Assembly: GCA_947090765.1 (NCBI GenBank)
Contig: OX352322.1
Span: forward strand, 4,075,501-4,139,500
DNA length: 64,000 nt
Source: Pseudomonas sp. MM223
Lineage (GTDB): Bacteria > Pseudomonadota > Gammaproteobacteria > Pseudomonadales > Pseudomonadaceae
Direction: 5' to 3'
Position 1 is the first letter of the stretch. Every line of letters starts with the position of its first letter. The position numbers and the translations under genes were made by a program. A model generated the notes under the pieces. The model ran no database searches, was not told where the DNA came from, and saw nothing but the letters and a program-made list of their open reading frames with translations. This document shows positions 1 to 9,006 of the stretch, piece by piece.

Positions 1-1161
1 GCAAGCCGCGATGCCTTCTGGGACTTCAACGAAAACAACCTGGACGCCGACAGCAACCGCCGCATGCGCGTCGCTGGCGTCGAAGCGCACAGTGATGATG
101 AGCTGTCGGACATCAACATCAACTATTGGCTGGTGGATGCCAGCCCAGAACAAGCGCAGCTGTGGGAAGACCTGTTCGAAGGTGACGCAAACCGGTACTT
201 GCGCGATGTGGTCGAACGCGTGACGCGCTCGCAGCAGGCCGAAAACGACTTGCGCGGGCTGACCCGCCAGGTTTGGCAGCTGCTTGACCAGGCCGGGCGG
301 GACGAAGAGCTGCGTACCCATCTGGACACTATCGCGCAAGACTACCCGCCCACCTGTGGCGACGCCGGTACCGATGCGTTCAGCGCCCTCGAACTTGAGG
401 CACAGGTGTTCCGCCAGCTGACCCTGGAGGCGGAGCGCCCGGCCTATCTGTTCAATTTTTTCAGAAACCTCTATCGGCGCGAAATGGTCAACGCGCTGGG
501 CGAGCGGATCCAGCTCGCCCGACTGGCGCGCCAGGCACGCTTGCTGGAGCTGGACCGGCTGCCCGCCCAGGCGCAGCCCGCAAGGCTCGACGTGCCTGCG
601 CTGGACAGCCTCGATGACCTGAGTGACAACGCCCTGCTTACCGGCGGCACGGACCTGATCGAAATACGCCTGGCCTTGCGCCAAGCGCTGGCAGAGCCGC
701 TAGCATTTCCGGAAACCAGCCAAGGCATGCTATACCGCCACGAAGCGATGATTTCGGCGCGTGTGGCCAGCAATGTCGAACGCGCCGTCCAGCTGTTCGA
801 CGAAACAGCTTCAGAGCGCAGGGCCTGGGTTGCCCGCCAGCCCAGCTGGCAACGTTACCTGGCCCAGCGCTTCGCCAGCCGCTTTAGCGCACTCGATGAG
901 CGCTGGTATCGTGGTCTGGAATATCTGGATTACTGTGTCAACCCTGAGAACGAAGCGGTTAACTCACTGGATGAAGACGTACTGCAGGCGGTGACCGAGT
1001 TGTTACCCGAGTCACCACTGTCAGATGTTGGCCAATTGCGCCGGGTAGCGCTTCAGGAAATACCTCACGATGAGGCCGCCCGAGGCTTGAAAGCACGGCA
1101 TGACAATCAACGCCAGGAACTGTTTGAACAGTTGACCCGCGCGCAAGACCCGAACAACTAA
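1..1161 (+). CDS. NEL-type E3 ubiquitin ligase effector, C-terminal part (5' end outside window)
   Basis: The reading frame is open from base 1, so this is the C-terminal 386 residues of a larger protein. The motif PPTCGDAGTDAF, with its Cys codon at 355-357, fits the catalytic Cys-x-Asp of the NEL (novel E3 ligase) domain of IpaH/SspH-type enzymes. The helical, Arg/Leu/Glu-rich stretch after it (around ALGERIQLARLARQARL) is typical of NEL domains in large Pseudomonas proteins. In the family this Cys accepts ubiquitin from a host E2 enzyme and passes it to a target protein. Leucine-rich repeats or a toxin-like N-terminus would be expected upstream but cannot be seen. The gene converges on the helicase gene with a 4-base gap. 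The family call is from motif recognition; substrate and secretion route are unknown. Confidence 0.8.
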   Translation, partial: ASRDAFWDFNENNLDADSNRRMRVAGVEAHSDDELSDININYWLVDASPEQAQLWEDLFEGDANRYLRDVVERVTRSQQAENDLRGLTRQVWQLLDQAGRDEELRTHLDTIAQDYPPTCGDAGTDAFSALELEAQVFRQLTLEAERPAYLFNFFRNLYRREMVNALGERIQLARLARQARLLELDRLPAQAQPARLDVPALDSLDDLSDNALLTGGTDLIEIRLALRQALAEPLAFPETSQGMLYRHEAMISARVASNVERAVQLFDETASERRAWVARQPSWQRYLAQRFASRFSALDERWYRGLEYLDYCVNPENEAVNSLDEDVLQAVTELLPESPLSDVGQLRRVALQEIPHDEAARGLKARHDNQRQELFEQLTRAQDPNN

Positions 1162-1165
1162 CCCC

Positions 1166-3637
1166 CTACTGACCGCGCAGGTCTTCGAAGAAGGCCTGCC
1201 GGCCATCCACCTGGCTGGATGCCCGCAGGGCCACCGCCGCATCAGCATTGGCTGCCTCCACATGCCAATAGCAATGCTGCACCGCACGGGTCACCGCCAC
1301 ATAGGCCAGGCGCTGCACTTCTTCCTTCTGCGCCGTATCGAACGGTTGGGCATCGCCGGCCTTGCCCAGCCCGGCCTGGCGATACACCTGGTTTTTGTAG
1401 GGCGAGCTGGTGAGGTACTGGCAGTCGCCCAGCATGAATACCGCATCGGCCTGCAAGCCCTTGGCACTGTGGTAAGTCAGCTGGCGCAGCCGGCGTTGCT
1501 CGGCCGGCAATGCCGCCTCGGTGTGCAGCACGCTTTGCAGGTGCTCGTTCATCAAGGCCCTGTCGCTGCCTTTGCGGTACAGCATCATGACCGTCTCACC
1601 CCGTTGGTAGTGCTCGATCAGCGTTTCGCCCAGGGCGGCCTCGTCACGGTCGAACACCTTGACCGGCGAGCCCGGCAATTCGGCTGCCGGGCCACTGGCG
1701 CGGGCTTTCTTGCCGGCAATCGCCGGGGTGCCTTTGACCAGGTGTTCGGCCGCGTCGATCACCTGTTGCTGGCAGCGGTAGTTGTCGACCAGCATCACCC
1801 GCGTGTTGGCCGGCGACGGGAAAGCCTTGGTGAATTCCATGAAGTACTTGGGCGAACTGCCACGCCAGCCATAGATCGACTGCCAGTCGTCACCCACGCA
1901 CAGCAGCGACGAATGCTGAGCGTGGCGCCCGGTGTGCATGGCCGGGCCACGTCGGCGGATTTCAGCAAGGCTGGCGCGCAGCCAGCTGACGATCTGCGGC
2001 GACACATCCTGAAACTCGTCGATCATCAGGTGCGCCAACGGCCGCAACAACGGGTCGGGCAGCAGTTGCAGGTTTTCCGGGTTGTTCTCGCCGAACAGGG
2101 CAAACATGCGGTTGTAGCTCATCACCGGTGGCGACTGGTCCAGCAGGTATGCCTCCAGGGCTTTCCAGTACAGGGCCAGGGCCTCGAAGAACAGTGCATC
2201 GCTGTCCCCGGACGGGAAGCTCATCGCCGCCACCGCGTTGTTGACGTCCAGGCCAAGGTTCTCGATGAAGTTGGCCGCGCCGACAAAGGCGTCCAGCAAC
2301 GGCGCAGGGGCCAGTTCGCCCTTGACCTTGTACTCGAACCCCGGGCCGGCCACGGCATCGCCTGCCAACGAAGCCGCCAGGCGCCGGGCCATGGCGTAGT
2401 TGTCGAGCCAGATCAACGGCCGGTCGCAGAAGGCCTGCAACAAGGTGCGCTTGACCGCCCACTCGGCACGCACTGCCAACTTGGCGCCGGGGCGCTGGTA
2501 CTGTGCGCTTTCCGCCGGGTCGAAGCCCAGCACCACCAACGGCCCCTGGCCAGCCAGGCGCCCATGCACATGGAAGCGGCTGCCACGGATGTCGACAGTT
2601 TCGCGGCACGGCTCGATGCCCTTGATTGGCCAAGCGCCGGCGGCGAACCACAGGTCCTCGATCACGTCGCACAGTTCTTCGTCGCGCTGGGCGGCCAACT
2701 GGGTCACCTGTGCGCGCTTCTGCACGTCGGGGTTGTTCGGGTCCAGTGGTTTCAGTTGCAAGGCTTCGCTGCGCAACAGGCCGACCAGCTCGGCAAAACG
2801 TGGGCTCTCGCCCAGCACGCTGCTGTAGCAGTGGTTCAATTGCTGGCGCTGGGCATCGTTAAGGCGCAGGTCGAACGGGTTGCTGTCGGCCTCGGCCTCA
2901 CGCCCGGCAGGCATCTCGTTGCCCAGCGTCTCGAAGGCGCGCACCTGGCCGAAGCCCGGCAGGCTGCGTACCAGCGGCAGGATGCGCGAATGGAAGGTAC
3001 GTACCAGCTCGCGGGCCTGCACCGGTTGCAGGTTGATCTGCCACAGGGCGAACACCTGCAACAGGCGCTTGATGAAGTCCTTGCGCGACTCGCGGGTGAA
3101 CGTGACCACGGTCATCGCGTCCAGTTCGTAACCCAGATAATGGCGCAGCAGCAGGATGCGCAACACCAGCGACGTGGACTTGCCTGCGCCGGCGCCGGCC
3201 ACCACACAGGTGGACGGGGTGTCACTGAAGATCAGCTTCCACTGCGCGGCGCTAGGTTGCGCCTCGGCAGGCAGGCGCTGGGCGACATCGGCCTTGAAAC
3301 GCTTTTTCAGCTCGGCCGTCAGCGGCAGGCGCCAGTCGTCGAACAGGTTGTCGTCCTGGCCGGGTACTGCGGCAGTGTCGGGGCGCGAATCGCGAATCAC
3401 CAGCACCTGGCGCCCAGCCTCGTAGCCCTCCACCCGCCCGCGCTCGAACCCTTCACGCACACCATCGGCATGCCCGGTACGCTGGCCGGTGGCGTGGCCG
3501 AGGAACCAGGAGTCGCGATGCTGGGCTTGCAGGCGGGTCAGGCCACGCCCCAGCAGACGGGCGGCCAGGCGGCGAAACCAGGGCAATTGGGCAGGCGGGG
3601 AAAGGTCGGCGGGGGCCTGGGGTTGCTCGTGGGCCAC
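1166..3637 (-). CDS. UvrD/Rep-family (superfamily 1) DNA helicase
   Basis: About 823 residues with the SF1A helicase motifs in order: Walker A VVAGAGAGKST, motif Ia TFTRESRKDF, motif II LMIDEFQDVS, motif III GDDWQSIYGWRG, motif V YHSAKGLQADAV, and motif VI YVAVTRA. It should use ATP to move 3' to 5' on single-stranded DNA, and it resembles DNA helicase IV (HelD) more than UvrD because of the long N-terminal region before motif I. The chosen start is GTG at 3637, preceded by CGGAG at 5 bases; an upstream in-frame TTG at 3658 is possible but has no better ribosome site. It is a single gene, convergent with the NEL gene. A role in DNA repair or recombination is inferred from the family. Confidence 0.85.
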   Translation of the reverse strand: MAHEQPQAPADLSPPAQLPWFRRLAARLLGRGLTRLQAQHRDSWFLGHATGQRTGHADGVREGFERGRVEGYEAGRQVLVIRDSRPDTAAVPGQDDNLFDDWRLPLTAELKKRFKADVAQRLPAEAQPSAAQWKLIFSDTPSTCVVAGAGAGKSTSLVLRILLLRHYLGYELDAMTVVTFTRESRKDFIKRLLQVFALWQINLQPVQARELVRTFHSRILPLVRSLPGFGQVRAFETLGNEMPAGREAEADSNPFDLRLNDAQRQQLNHCYSSVLGESPRFAELVGLLRSEALQLKPLDPNNPDVQKRAQVTQLAAQRDEELCDVIEDLWFAAGAWPIKGIEPCRETVDIRGSRFHVHGRLAGQGPLVVLGFDPAESAQYQRPGAKLAVRAEWAVKRTLLQAFCDRPLIWLDNYAMARRLAASLAGDAVAGPGFEYKVKGELAPAPLLDAFVGAANFIENLGLDVNNAVAAMSFPSGDSDALFFEALALYWKALEAYLLDQSPPVMSYNRMFALFGENNPENLQLLPDPLLRPLAHLMIDEFQDVSPQIVSWLRASLAEIRRRGPAMHTGRHAQHSSLLCVGDDWQSIYGWRGSSPKYFMEFTKAFPSPANTRVMLVDNYRCQQQVIDAAEHLVKGTPAIAGKKARASGPAAELPGSPVKVFDRDEAALGETLIEHYQRGETVMMLYRKGSDRALMNEHLQSVLHTEAALPAEQRRLRQLTYHSAKGLQADAVFMLGDCQYLTSSPYKNQVYRQAGLGKAGDAQPFDTAQKEEVQRLAYVAVTRAVQHCYWHVEAANADAAVALRASSQVDGRQAFFEDLRGQ

Positions 3638-3858
3638 GGTCACTCCGTTGAAAAACAAAAAACAGCCGGCATGTTCGCCGCATCGACGGAAAATCGCCAG
3701 CGAATGCTTGCAGATCAGTGGATTAGGCGATGAAGCGAATCGAGCATGGCAGAAAATAATATCGATAAGGATGATTGTTTTAAGCCGATATTTACGCTTA
3801 TTTTCGATGTTTCTTTAGCGCATCATGGCGTCATTCCACTGATTCAAGGAGCACGATC

Positions 3859-4557
3859 ATGCTGCAACTGCGACCCTTTGAAGGCCTGGGCCACGCCAAC
3901 CACGGCTGGCTCGATGCCCACCACCACTTCTCGTTCGCCGAGTACTACGACCCGGCGCGCATGCACTGGGGCAACCTGCGGGTATGGAACGATGACCTGA
4001 TAGCGGCTGGCAGCGGCTTCCCGCCGCACCCGCACCGCGACATGGAAATCATCACCTATGTGCGTGAAGGCGCAATCAGCCACCAGGACAGCCTGGGCAA
4101 CAAGGGCCGCACCGAAGCCGGTGACGTGCAGGTGATGAGTGCCGGTACTGGCATCGTGCACAGCGAGTACAACCTGGAAGACGTGGATACGCGCATTTTC
4201 CAGATCTGGATCGTGCCGGAGCGTACGGGTGAAGCACCGCAGTGGGGTAGCCGGCCGTTCCCCAAAGGCGAGCGTGGCGAAGGCTTCGTGACCCTGGCCA
4301 GCGGCCGTGCCGGTGATGAAGACAGCCTGCAGATTCGTACCGATGCCCGCCTGGTGGCTGCAACCTTGCGTGCGGGTGAAACCGCCGAGTATCGCTTCGA
4401 TGCTGCACGCCGGGGCTACCTGGTACCGGCCAAAGGGTTGGTGGAAGTCAACGGGCTGCGGGCCAAGGCGCGCGATGGCGTGGCGATCGAGCAGGAAGAG
4501 GTGCTGCGGGTGACCGCCATCGAAGACAGCGAGATCGTGCTGGTGGATGTCGCCTGA
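3859..4557 (+). CDS. Pirin family protein (YhhW-like, bicupin)
   Basis: 232 residues, the length of E. coli YhhW. The N-terminal cupin carries the metal-binding residues of pirins: HPHRDMEIITYV, then SHQDSLGN and IVHSEYN. The start ATG is preceded by AAGGAG at a good distance. Family members bind one metal ion, and some open the ring of quercetin (quercetin 2,3-dioxygenase activity); the physiological substrate in Pseudomonas is unknown. The protein has no signal peptide and is probably cytoplasmic. The 200 bases upstream are AT-rich and probably hold its promoter, but no clear -35/-10 pair was identified. It is followed by a REP hairpin. Confidence 0.88.
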   Translation: MLQLRPFEGLGHANHGWLDAHHHFSFAEYYDPARMHWGNLRVWNDDLIAAGSGFPPHPHRDMEIITYVREGAISHQDSLGNKGRTEAGDVQVMSAGTGIVHSEYNLEDVDTRIFQIWIVPERTGEAPQWGSRPFPKGERGEGFVTLASGRAGDEDSLQIRTDARLVAATLRAGETAEYRFDAARRGYLVPAKGLVEVNGLRAKARDGVAIEQEEVLRVTAIEDSEIVLVDVA

Positions 4558-4602
4558 TGGATCAGGCCAGTGCAGGCTGCCTTGTGATACCTGTACTGGC
4601 CT

Positions 4603-4695
4603 CATCGCCGGCAAGCCAGCTCCCACAGGGACCGCGCAGACTTTAATCATTCTTCTGCCTGCGCGGTCCCTGTGGGAGCTGGCTTGCCGGCGATG
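4603..4695. repeat. Paired inverted REP element, family B
   Basis: Two perfectly complementary 37-base arms (4603-4639 and 4659-4695) with a 19-base loop. The core is TCGCCGGCAAGCCAGCTCCC. It lies between the convergent pirin and porin genes and could fold into a very stable hairpin that protects or ends both transcripts. The same core recurs near 29175, 50432 and 54334. Confidence 0.9.
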
Positions 4696-4715
4696 GGCTG
4701 CACAGCAGCCCCCTT

Positions 4716-5615
4716 TCAGAATGGCAAGGTCAGCTTCAACCAGTAGGCATCGCCCTGGGCGCGGTTGCGCACTTCGGTTTCCTTCGACCACTTCGCTGTC
4801 ACGAACCACCCTTCCTTGCCGCTGTACTTGATCGACGGGCCTACGGCAAAGCTGCGCCCTTTGTTGTCTTCGATGCGCTCGCCATCCTGATGGTCATCCG
4901 TCGTCTGCCGGTAGTAGTACCCCCCTACCCCCAGCACCCAGCCATTGCCCAACCCCCACCCCACGGCATAATCCACATGAAACTCCTGCCCCGAACGATA
5001 ATCGGTGGCGGGGTTGCGCCTGTTGAAGTCGTACATCACCTTGGCATCCAGGTTGAGCCCGGCCGGGTCGATGTAGCTCATCGCATACACCGGCTCGAAC
5101 ACCCAGTAATTGCGCCCGGGGTTGGCCAGGTCGTTTTTGTCGTAGCGGCCGGTGGGGGCAATCATGTCGAAGGCCAGGATACTGTGGAACTTGTCACTGT
5201 GGTGAAAGCCCAGCGCCGGGCCGAAGATCACGTCGCCCAGGCCGCTGTTTTGCTGCGACTGGTCATTGAGCGAGACCTTGACATCCACCAACGGCACGAT
5301 TGCATGCAGCGCCAGGCTGCCGCCCAGCAACGTGTAGTCGCTCACCCAGATCAACCGCGGCACGATGGCGTTGGCACGCACGCGAAAGTCCACGGGCAGT
5401 TTGCGCCCATCGTTGCCGCGCAGGTTGTCCGCTTCGTAATGGTTGACGAACAGCTGGCCGTAAAAGCCTGGCGACGGCATGGCGCCGGACATGTAGTTTT
5501 CGGCACCTAGCGGGTAGGACGTACCGCCCCCCTCGGTGGCGTGGGACAGGTTGGCAGCGCCGAACAACGTGGCGCACACGGCAAGGCGCAACAGGTTTGC
5601 AAGGGTCGGGGTCAT
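4716..5615 (-). CDS. Outer-membrane channel protein, phenol-degradation MetA/SphA family
   Basis: 299 residues with a signal peptide (cleavage probably after LSHA, about residue 27) and alternating hydrophobic/polar strands ending in LTLPF, the C-terminal aromatic signature of an outer-membrane beta-barrel. It matches the family named 'MetA-pathway of phenol degradation', seen as putative hydrocarbon channels next to aromatic catabolic operons. It lies 77 bases downstream of dmpP on the same strand, so it is probably the last gene of the phenol hydroxylase operon and helps phenols cross the outer membrane. That transport role is inferred from family and position. Confidence 0.78.
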   Translation of the reverse strand: MTPTLANLLRLAVCATLFGAANLSHATEGGGTSYPLGAENYMSGAMPSPGFYGQLFVNHYEADNLRGNDGRKLPVDFRVRANAIVPRLIWVSDYTLLGGSLALHAIVPLVDVKVSLNDQSQQNSGLGDVIFGPALGFHHSDKFHSILAFDMIAPTGRYDKNDLANPGRNYWVFEPVYAMSYIDPAGLNLDAKVMYDFNRRNPATDYRSGQEFHVDYAVGWGLGNGWVLGVGGYYYRQTTDDHQDGERIEDNKGRSFAVGPSIKYSGKEGWFVTAKWSKETEVRNRAQGDAYWLKLTLPF

Positions 5616-5692
5616 CGGGTCAACCTTTTTTGTTGTTATCGGTCGGGTGCACGCCAGCCCCCCGAGGACAGGGCGCTGGGCATCAGAGGGGG

Positions 5693-6754
5693 TCAGATAC
5701 GCTTGAACAGGGCCGAACGCTGGCCGTCAGCGGCACCGTCTGCGGCGCTGTAGAAACGCTCCATGAAGATGTCGCGCTCAAACAGCCGCCCCTGCATCAG
5801 GCAGGTGATTGCGGCATCGATCATCGGTGGCGGGCCGCACAGGTAAGCCTTGTGCCCGTTGAAACGGCCGTCGAAATATTGCCTGGCCGCGTCATGCACG
5901 TAGCCACGTACCCCCTGCCACTGCTCATCCTCAGCGGCCTGGCTGAGGGCCGGCACGTAGCTGAAATTGGCATGCCGGGCAGCCAACGCCTCGAACAGCT
6001 GGCGGTTGTACAGCTCGGCACGGGTACGGGCGCCCTGGAACAGGGTGATGCGCCGGGTATCGCCACGCGCCAGCAGGTCCAGGATCATCGACTGCGGGCT
6101 GGACAGCCCCGAGCCACCGGCAATGAAGATCAGGTCGCCCGGCTGAGAGCTGCGCACGAAGAACTGCCCGTAAGGGCCGGCCAGCGCCAGCGCATCACCC
6201 ACCTTGAGCTGCTGGTGGATATGCCCGGTAGCAACGCCCCCTTCCACCAGGCGCACGTGCAACTCCACCTCGTCGGCCTGCTGTGGCGGGTTGGCCAGGG
6301 AAAACGCACGGGTACCTTCGATACCTGGCAGTTGCAGGTTCACGTACTGCCCGGCCTGGAAGGCCATCGGCCGGTCGAGCTTGAGGTGCACGCCACGAAT
6401 GGTCGGTGACAGCTCCACCAGTTGGGTAACCACGGCCCGATAGTCCTGCACCGGCAAGCCGGCGAAGTCCGGGTCGACGTCGATGTCGGCCTCGATCACC
6501 AGGTCGCTCTGCGGGATAGCGCAACAGGCCAGCACCTTGCCCTCATCGCGCTCCATGTCCATCAGGGCGAAGGACGAAGCTGCACCCAGGTCGACCTCGC
6601 CTTCCAGCACCTGGCACTTGCAAGTCGCGCAGGTGCCGTGGCCACAGGCAAACGGCAGCCATACACCTTGGCGCAGGGCGGCTTCGAGGATGGTCTGGCC
6701 CTCTTCCACTTCAATCTGCTCGCCGGTCGGTTCGATAGTGACTTGATAGCTCAT
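5693..6754 (-). CDS. dmpP: Phenol hydroxylase reductase component (P5)
   Basis: 353 residues. The N-terminal plant-type [2Fe-2S] domain has Cys37, Cys42, Cys45 and Cys77 (CGHGTCATC, then ACCA). A ferredoxin-reductase module follows, with the flavin motif RAFSLAN and an NAD-binding part (FIAGGSGLSSPQSM). It takes electrons from NADH through FAD and the iron-sulfur centre to the di-iron centre of DmpN. It begins 11 bases after dmpO and completes the six-gene dmpKLMNOP set. Length and domain order agree with DmpP of P. putida CF600 (about 353 residues). Confidence 0.95.
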   Translation of the reverse strand: MSYQVTIEPTGEQIEVEEGQTILEAALRQGVWLPFACGHGTCATCKCQVLEGEVDLGAASSFALMDMERDEGKVLACCAIPQSDLVIEADIDVDPDFAGLPVQDYRAVVTQLVELSPTIRGVHLKLDRPMAFQAGQYVNLQLPGIEGTRAFSLANPPQQADEVELHVRLVEGGVATGHIHQQLKVGDALALAGPYGQFFVRSSQPGDLIFIAGGSGLSSPQSMILDLLARGDTRRITLFQGARTRAELYNRQLFEALAARHANFSYVPALSQAAEDEQWQGVRGYVHDAARQYFDGRFNGHKAYLCGPPPMIDAAITCLMQGRLFERDIFMERFYSAADGAADGQRSALFKRI

Positions 6755-6765
6755 GGCGGCATTCC

Positions 6766-7125
6766 TCAGTTGTGGCTACCGCCCAGGCCTTCAAGGCCGG
6801 GGGTGTGCAAGTGCAACAGGCTCTTGTGGGCAACACCGTTGGTGGCCAGGCCAAGGGCCAGGTCAGGCATGAAGGGCTGCTCGTCAAGGCGCCAGCGGGC
6901 GGCAGCAAAGTCAACGCGGGCCGCATCCGGGTGCAGGGCGATGGCCGGCTTGACCACCTGCTCGATGAAAGCGGCAAAGGGCAGCGCCGGGTCTACCGGC
7001 AGGGTGAACGGTGCGCAGAACAGCAGGTGGTTTTCCCAGCACAGGTACACCAGCTGGGCGCCGTGGAAGTTGGCCTGGCGGTCCAGGGGTTGGGCGGTGT
7101 AGCTGCCGATGGCGGTCACGGGCAT
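6766..7125 (-). CDS. dmpO: Phenol hydroxylase component P4 (oxygenase small subunit)
   Basis: 119 residues from the ATG at 7125, preceded by AGAGGA; this is the length of DmpO. It starts MPVTAIGSYTAQPLDRQANF. Longer readings of the frame run back into dmpN and lack family similarity. With DmpL and DmpN it forms the (alpha-beta-gamma)2 oxygenase; this is the gamma subunit. It lies 65 bases after dmpN, the widest gap inside the operon apart from that after dmpK (55 bases). No frame disruption is seen. Confidence 0.93.
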   Translation of the reverse strand: MPVTAIGSYTAQPLDRQANFHGAQLVYLCWENHLLFCAPFTLPVDPALPFAAFIEQVVKPAIALHPDAARVDFAAARWRLDEQPFMPDLALGLATNGVAHKSLLHLHTPGLEGLGGSHN

Positions 7126-7190
7126 GGCAAAGTTCCTCTTGTTCTTGTAGGGGCCGGGGCGCGGCAATGGCGCCCGGGTTGTTCGATGCT

Positions 7191-8705
7191 TCAGCCGGCC
7201 TTGCGCCCGGCACGGTGCAAGGCTTGCCAGCGCTGTTGTTCGGGCGAGCCCTGGTACTCGAAGTTGTCCTGGCCGGGGGCGATGTTGTAGTAGTCGCGCA
7301 CCACCGCCTCGACATCCCCGCCACCGCAGTTGCCCTGCAGGATCTGATGTACCGGCAGCCAGGCCTGCACGTACTTTTCCGGTTCGAAGGCGAAGATGTC
7401 GCAGCAGCCATCGGAGCAAAAGTGATAGCGCTCGCCTTCATGCACCAGGCTGCGGTGGCTCAGTTGCGTGGGCGCGTCCGGCTCGGTAAAGGCCAGCGGG
7501 ATCTGGCAGATCTGGCACAGCATCGGCAGCGTCGGGTTGTAGAAGCGCTCGCCACGCGCCTGCAAATCGCGCCAGTGCTCGTAGCGCGGTCGGTAGTAGC
7601 GGTCGAAGGTGTCCGGGTACTTGGCCGACAGCCAGTCCAGCTCCTCGTCAGTGGGGATCCAGGTATGGAAGTTGGTGGCCTGGCTGTACTGGTAGAAAAT
7701 CGACCAGGCCTGGTGGCTGATGTGCTCCTTGCCGATGGTGGTTTGTTCGACGTACTTCGGCGGGCGAATGCCGTACCGTTCCAGGTCCTTGAACAGCGCG
7801 CCACCGGCCTGCTCGAAGTACACCTCCCAGGCTTCGGCCCAGGACATCACCTTGTTCGGCAACATGTAGTCCATCATCATCCCGACCAAGGTCAACAGCC
7901 GGTAGCCGCGCCAGAACCACTTGTCGATCCAGCGCTGTACGATAGGCACGTTGTCCTCGTGCTGCTCCAGTAAAAACTTGATCACCTCCAGGCCCAGGGT
8001 CATGTGCCGGGCTTCGTCGGACTGCGCCGAGAAGCCGAAGGTGACCGTGGCCATGTCGCCGTTGAACGCCGCCCCCGACATGAACGGCACAAACAGCAGG
8101 TTGGTCAGCACGTACTCGAACGAGAACGAAATGGCGGTAAGGAACTCGAACGGGCCTGCCGTACGCGCATCTTCGAAGAACGACTTGGGCACCGACAGGA
8201 ACCACACCCGGTCGTGCATGTGGGCAAAGTCATGCAGGCCGTTGAAGTGCTTGTTGTAGTGGCTCATGGCGTGCACCTGGGTCTGCACGTGGCGCAGCTC
8301 GTCGATGGCCTGCATCTGGCAGGCCACCCGTGCGCCCGCACCGCCAAAGTGCCGGCCTACCCGGGCAAAGCCTTGGTAGGCCTGGTACTCCAGCGGCGTG
8401 ACACCACTCAGAAACAGTTTCAGGGCATTGACGTAACGGGCATCGGAGATGTTCTGGTGGCCGTTGTTCTGGGCAAAGGCATCAAAGATCGCGTACAGCT
8501 TCTTCTCTTTTTCGGCCTGGTACTTCCAGTAGGCGTCCATGGTCAGGCGGAACGGGTCTTCCCACTTGTCCCAGTCGGTGATCTTGATGCCTTCAAACCG
8601 CTCGTAGGGGTAGATGGCGTCCTTGCTCTGGTAGCTCGGTTCCCAGCCCAGGTCACGGGTCAGGCAGCGGTACTTGTCTTTCTGGTTGAGGCGCTTGGCG
8701 GCCAT
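7191..8705 (-). CDS. dmpN: Phenol hydroxylase large oxygenase subunit (P3, di-iron)
   Basis: 504 residues of the bacterial multicomponent monooxygenase alpha subunit. The di-iron ligands are visible: Glu106 (PLEYQ), Glu136/His139 (DELRH), Glu197 (SFEYV) and Glu231/His234 (DEARH). The C-terminal part carries the Cys motifs CQIC and CSDGCCD of the YHS-like region found in this subunit. It inserts one oxygen atom into phenol or methylphenols to give catechols. Position four of the dmpKLMNOP operon; the start is 31 bases after dmpM. It is a few residues shorter than CF600 DmpN, with no missing key residue. Confidence 0.96.
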   Translation of the reverse strand: MAAKRLNQKDKYRCLTRDLGWEPSYQSKDAIYPYERFEGIKITDWDKWEDPFRLTMDAYWKYQAEKEKKLYAIFDAFAQNNGHQNISDARYVNALKLFLSGVTPLEYQAYQGFARVGRHFGGAGARVACQMQAIDELRHVQTQVHAMSHYNKHFNGLHDFAHMHDRVWFLSVPKSFFEDARTAGPFEFLTAISFSFEYVLTNLLFVPFMSGAAFNGDMATVTFGFSAQSDEARHMTLGLEVIKFLLEQHEDNVPIVQRWIDKWFWRGYRLLTLVGMMMDYMLPNKVMSWAEAWEVYFEQAGGALFKDLERYGIRPPKYVEQTTIGKEHISHQAWSIFYQYSQATNFHTWIPTDEELDWLSAKYPDTFDRYYRPRYEHWRDLQARGERFYNPTLPMLCQICQIPLAFTEPDAPTQLSHRSLVHEGERYHFCSDGCCDIFAFEPEKYVQAWLPVHQILQGNCGGGDVEAVVRDYYNIAPGQDNFEYQGSPEQQRWQALHRAGRKAG

Positions 8706-8736
8706 GGTGGTCTCCTTGTTCTTGTCGTTGTGCGGA

Positions 8737-9006
8737 TCAGTTCCAGTGCAGGGCGAAGCAGTCTTCGTCTTCCTCGACGTTGCCGCCGAGGGTGATCACG
8801 TCGATCAGCATTTCCTGCACATCCCATTCACGGCCGGTTTTTTCTTCCACCGTGGCGCGGTGGATTTCCAGGCGCCCTTCAGCCTGCACGCGGATCATCG
8901 CTGGCTGGTGCTGCACCTGGGCATGCGGGTTGTCCTGGGTGATGGCCTCGACGATGTAACGGGCGCTGTCGTTGTCCTGGAAGGCGATGTACACGAGGGA
9001 AGTCAT
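8737..9006 (-). CDS. dmpM: Phenol hydroxylase regulatory/coupling protein P2
   Basis: 89 residues, starting MTSLVYIAFQDNDSARYIVEA, the size and character of the cofactorless effector protein DmpM, which binds the oxygenase and couples electron flow to hydroxylation. Its ATG overlaps the TGA of dmpL by 4 bases (ATGA), which points to translational coupling. It belongs to the MmoB/DmpM family. Confidence 0.94.
   Translation of the reverse strand: MTSLVYIAFQDNDSARYIVEAITQDNPHAQVQHQPAMIRVQAEGRLEIHRATVEEKTGREWDVQEMLIDVITLGGNVEEDEDCFALHWN

Noticed and set aside
1262..3733. Long open frame of 823 codons on the plus strand
   Set aside because: It is a shadow of the helicase gene on the other strand; the translation is rich in His, Arg and Gln, without any domain, as expected of antisense frames in GC-rich DNA.
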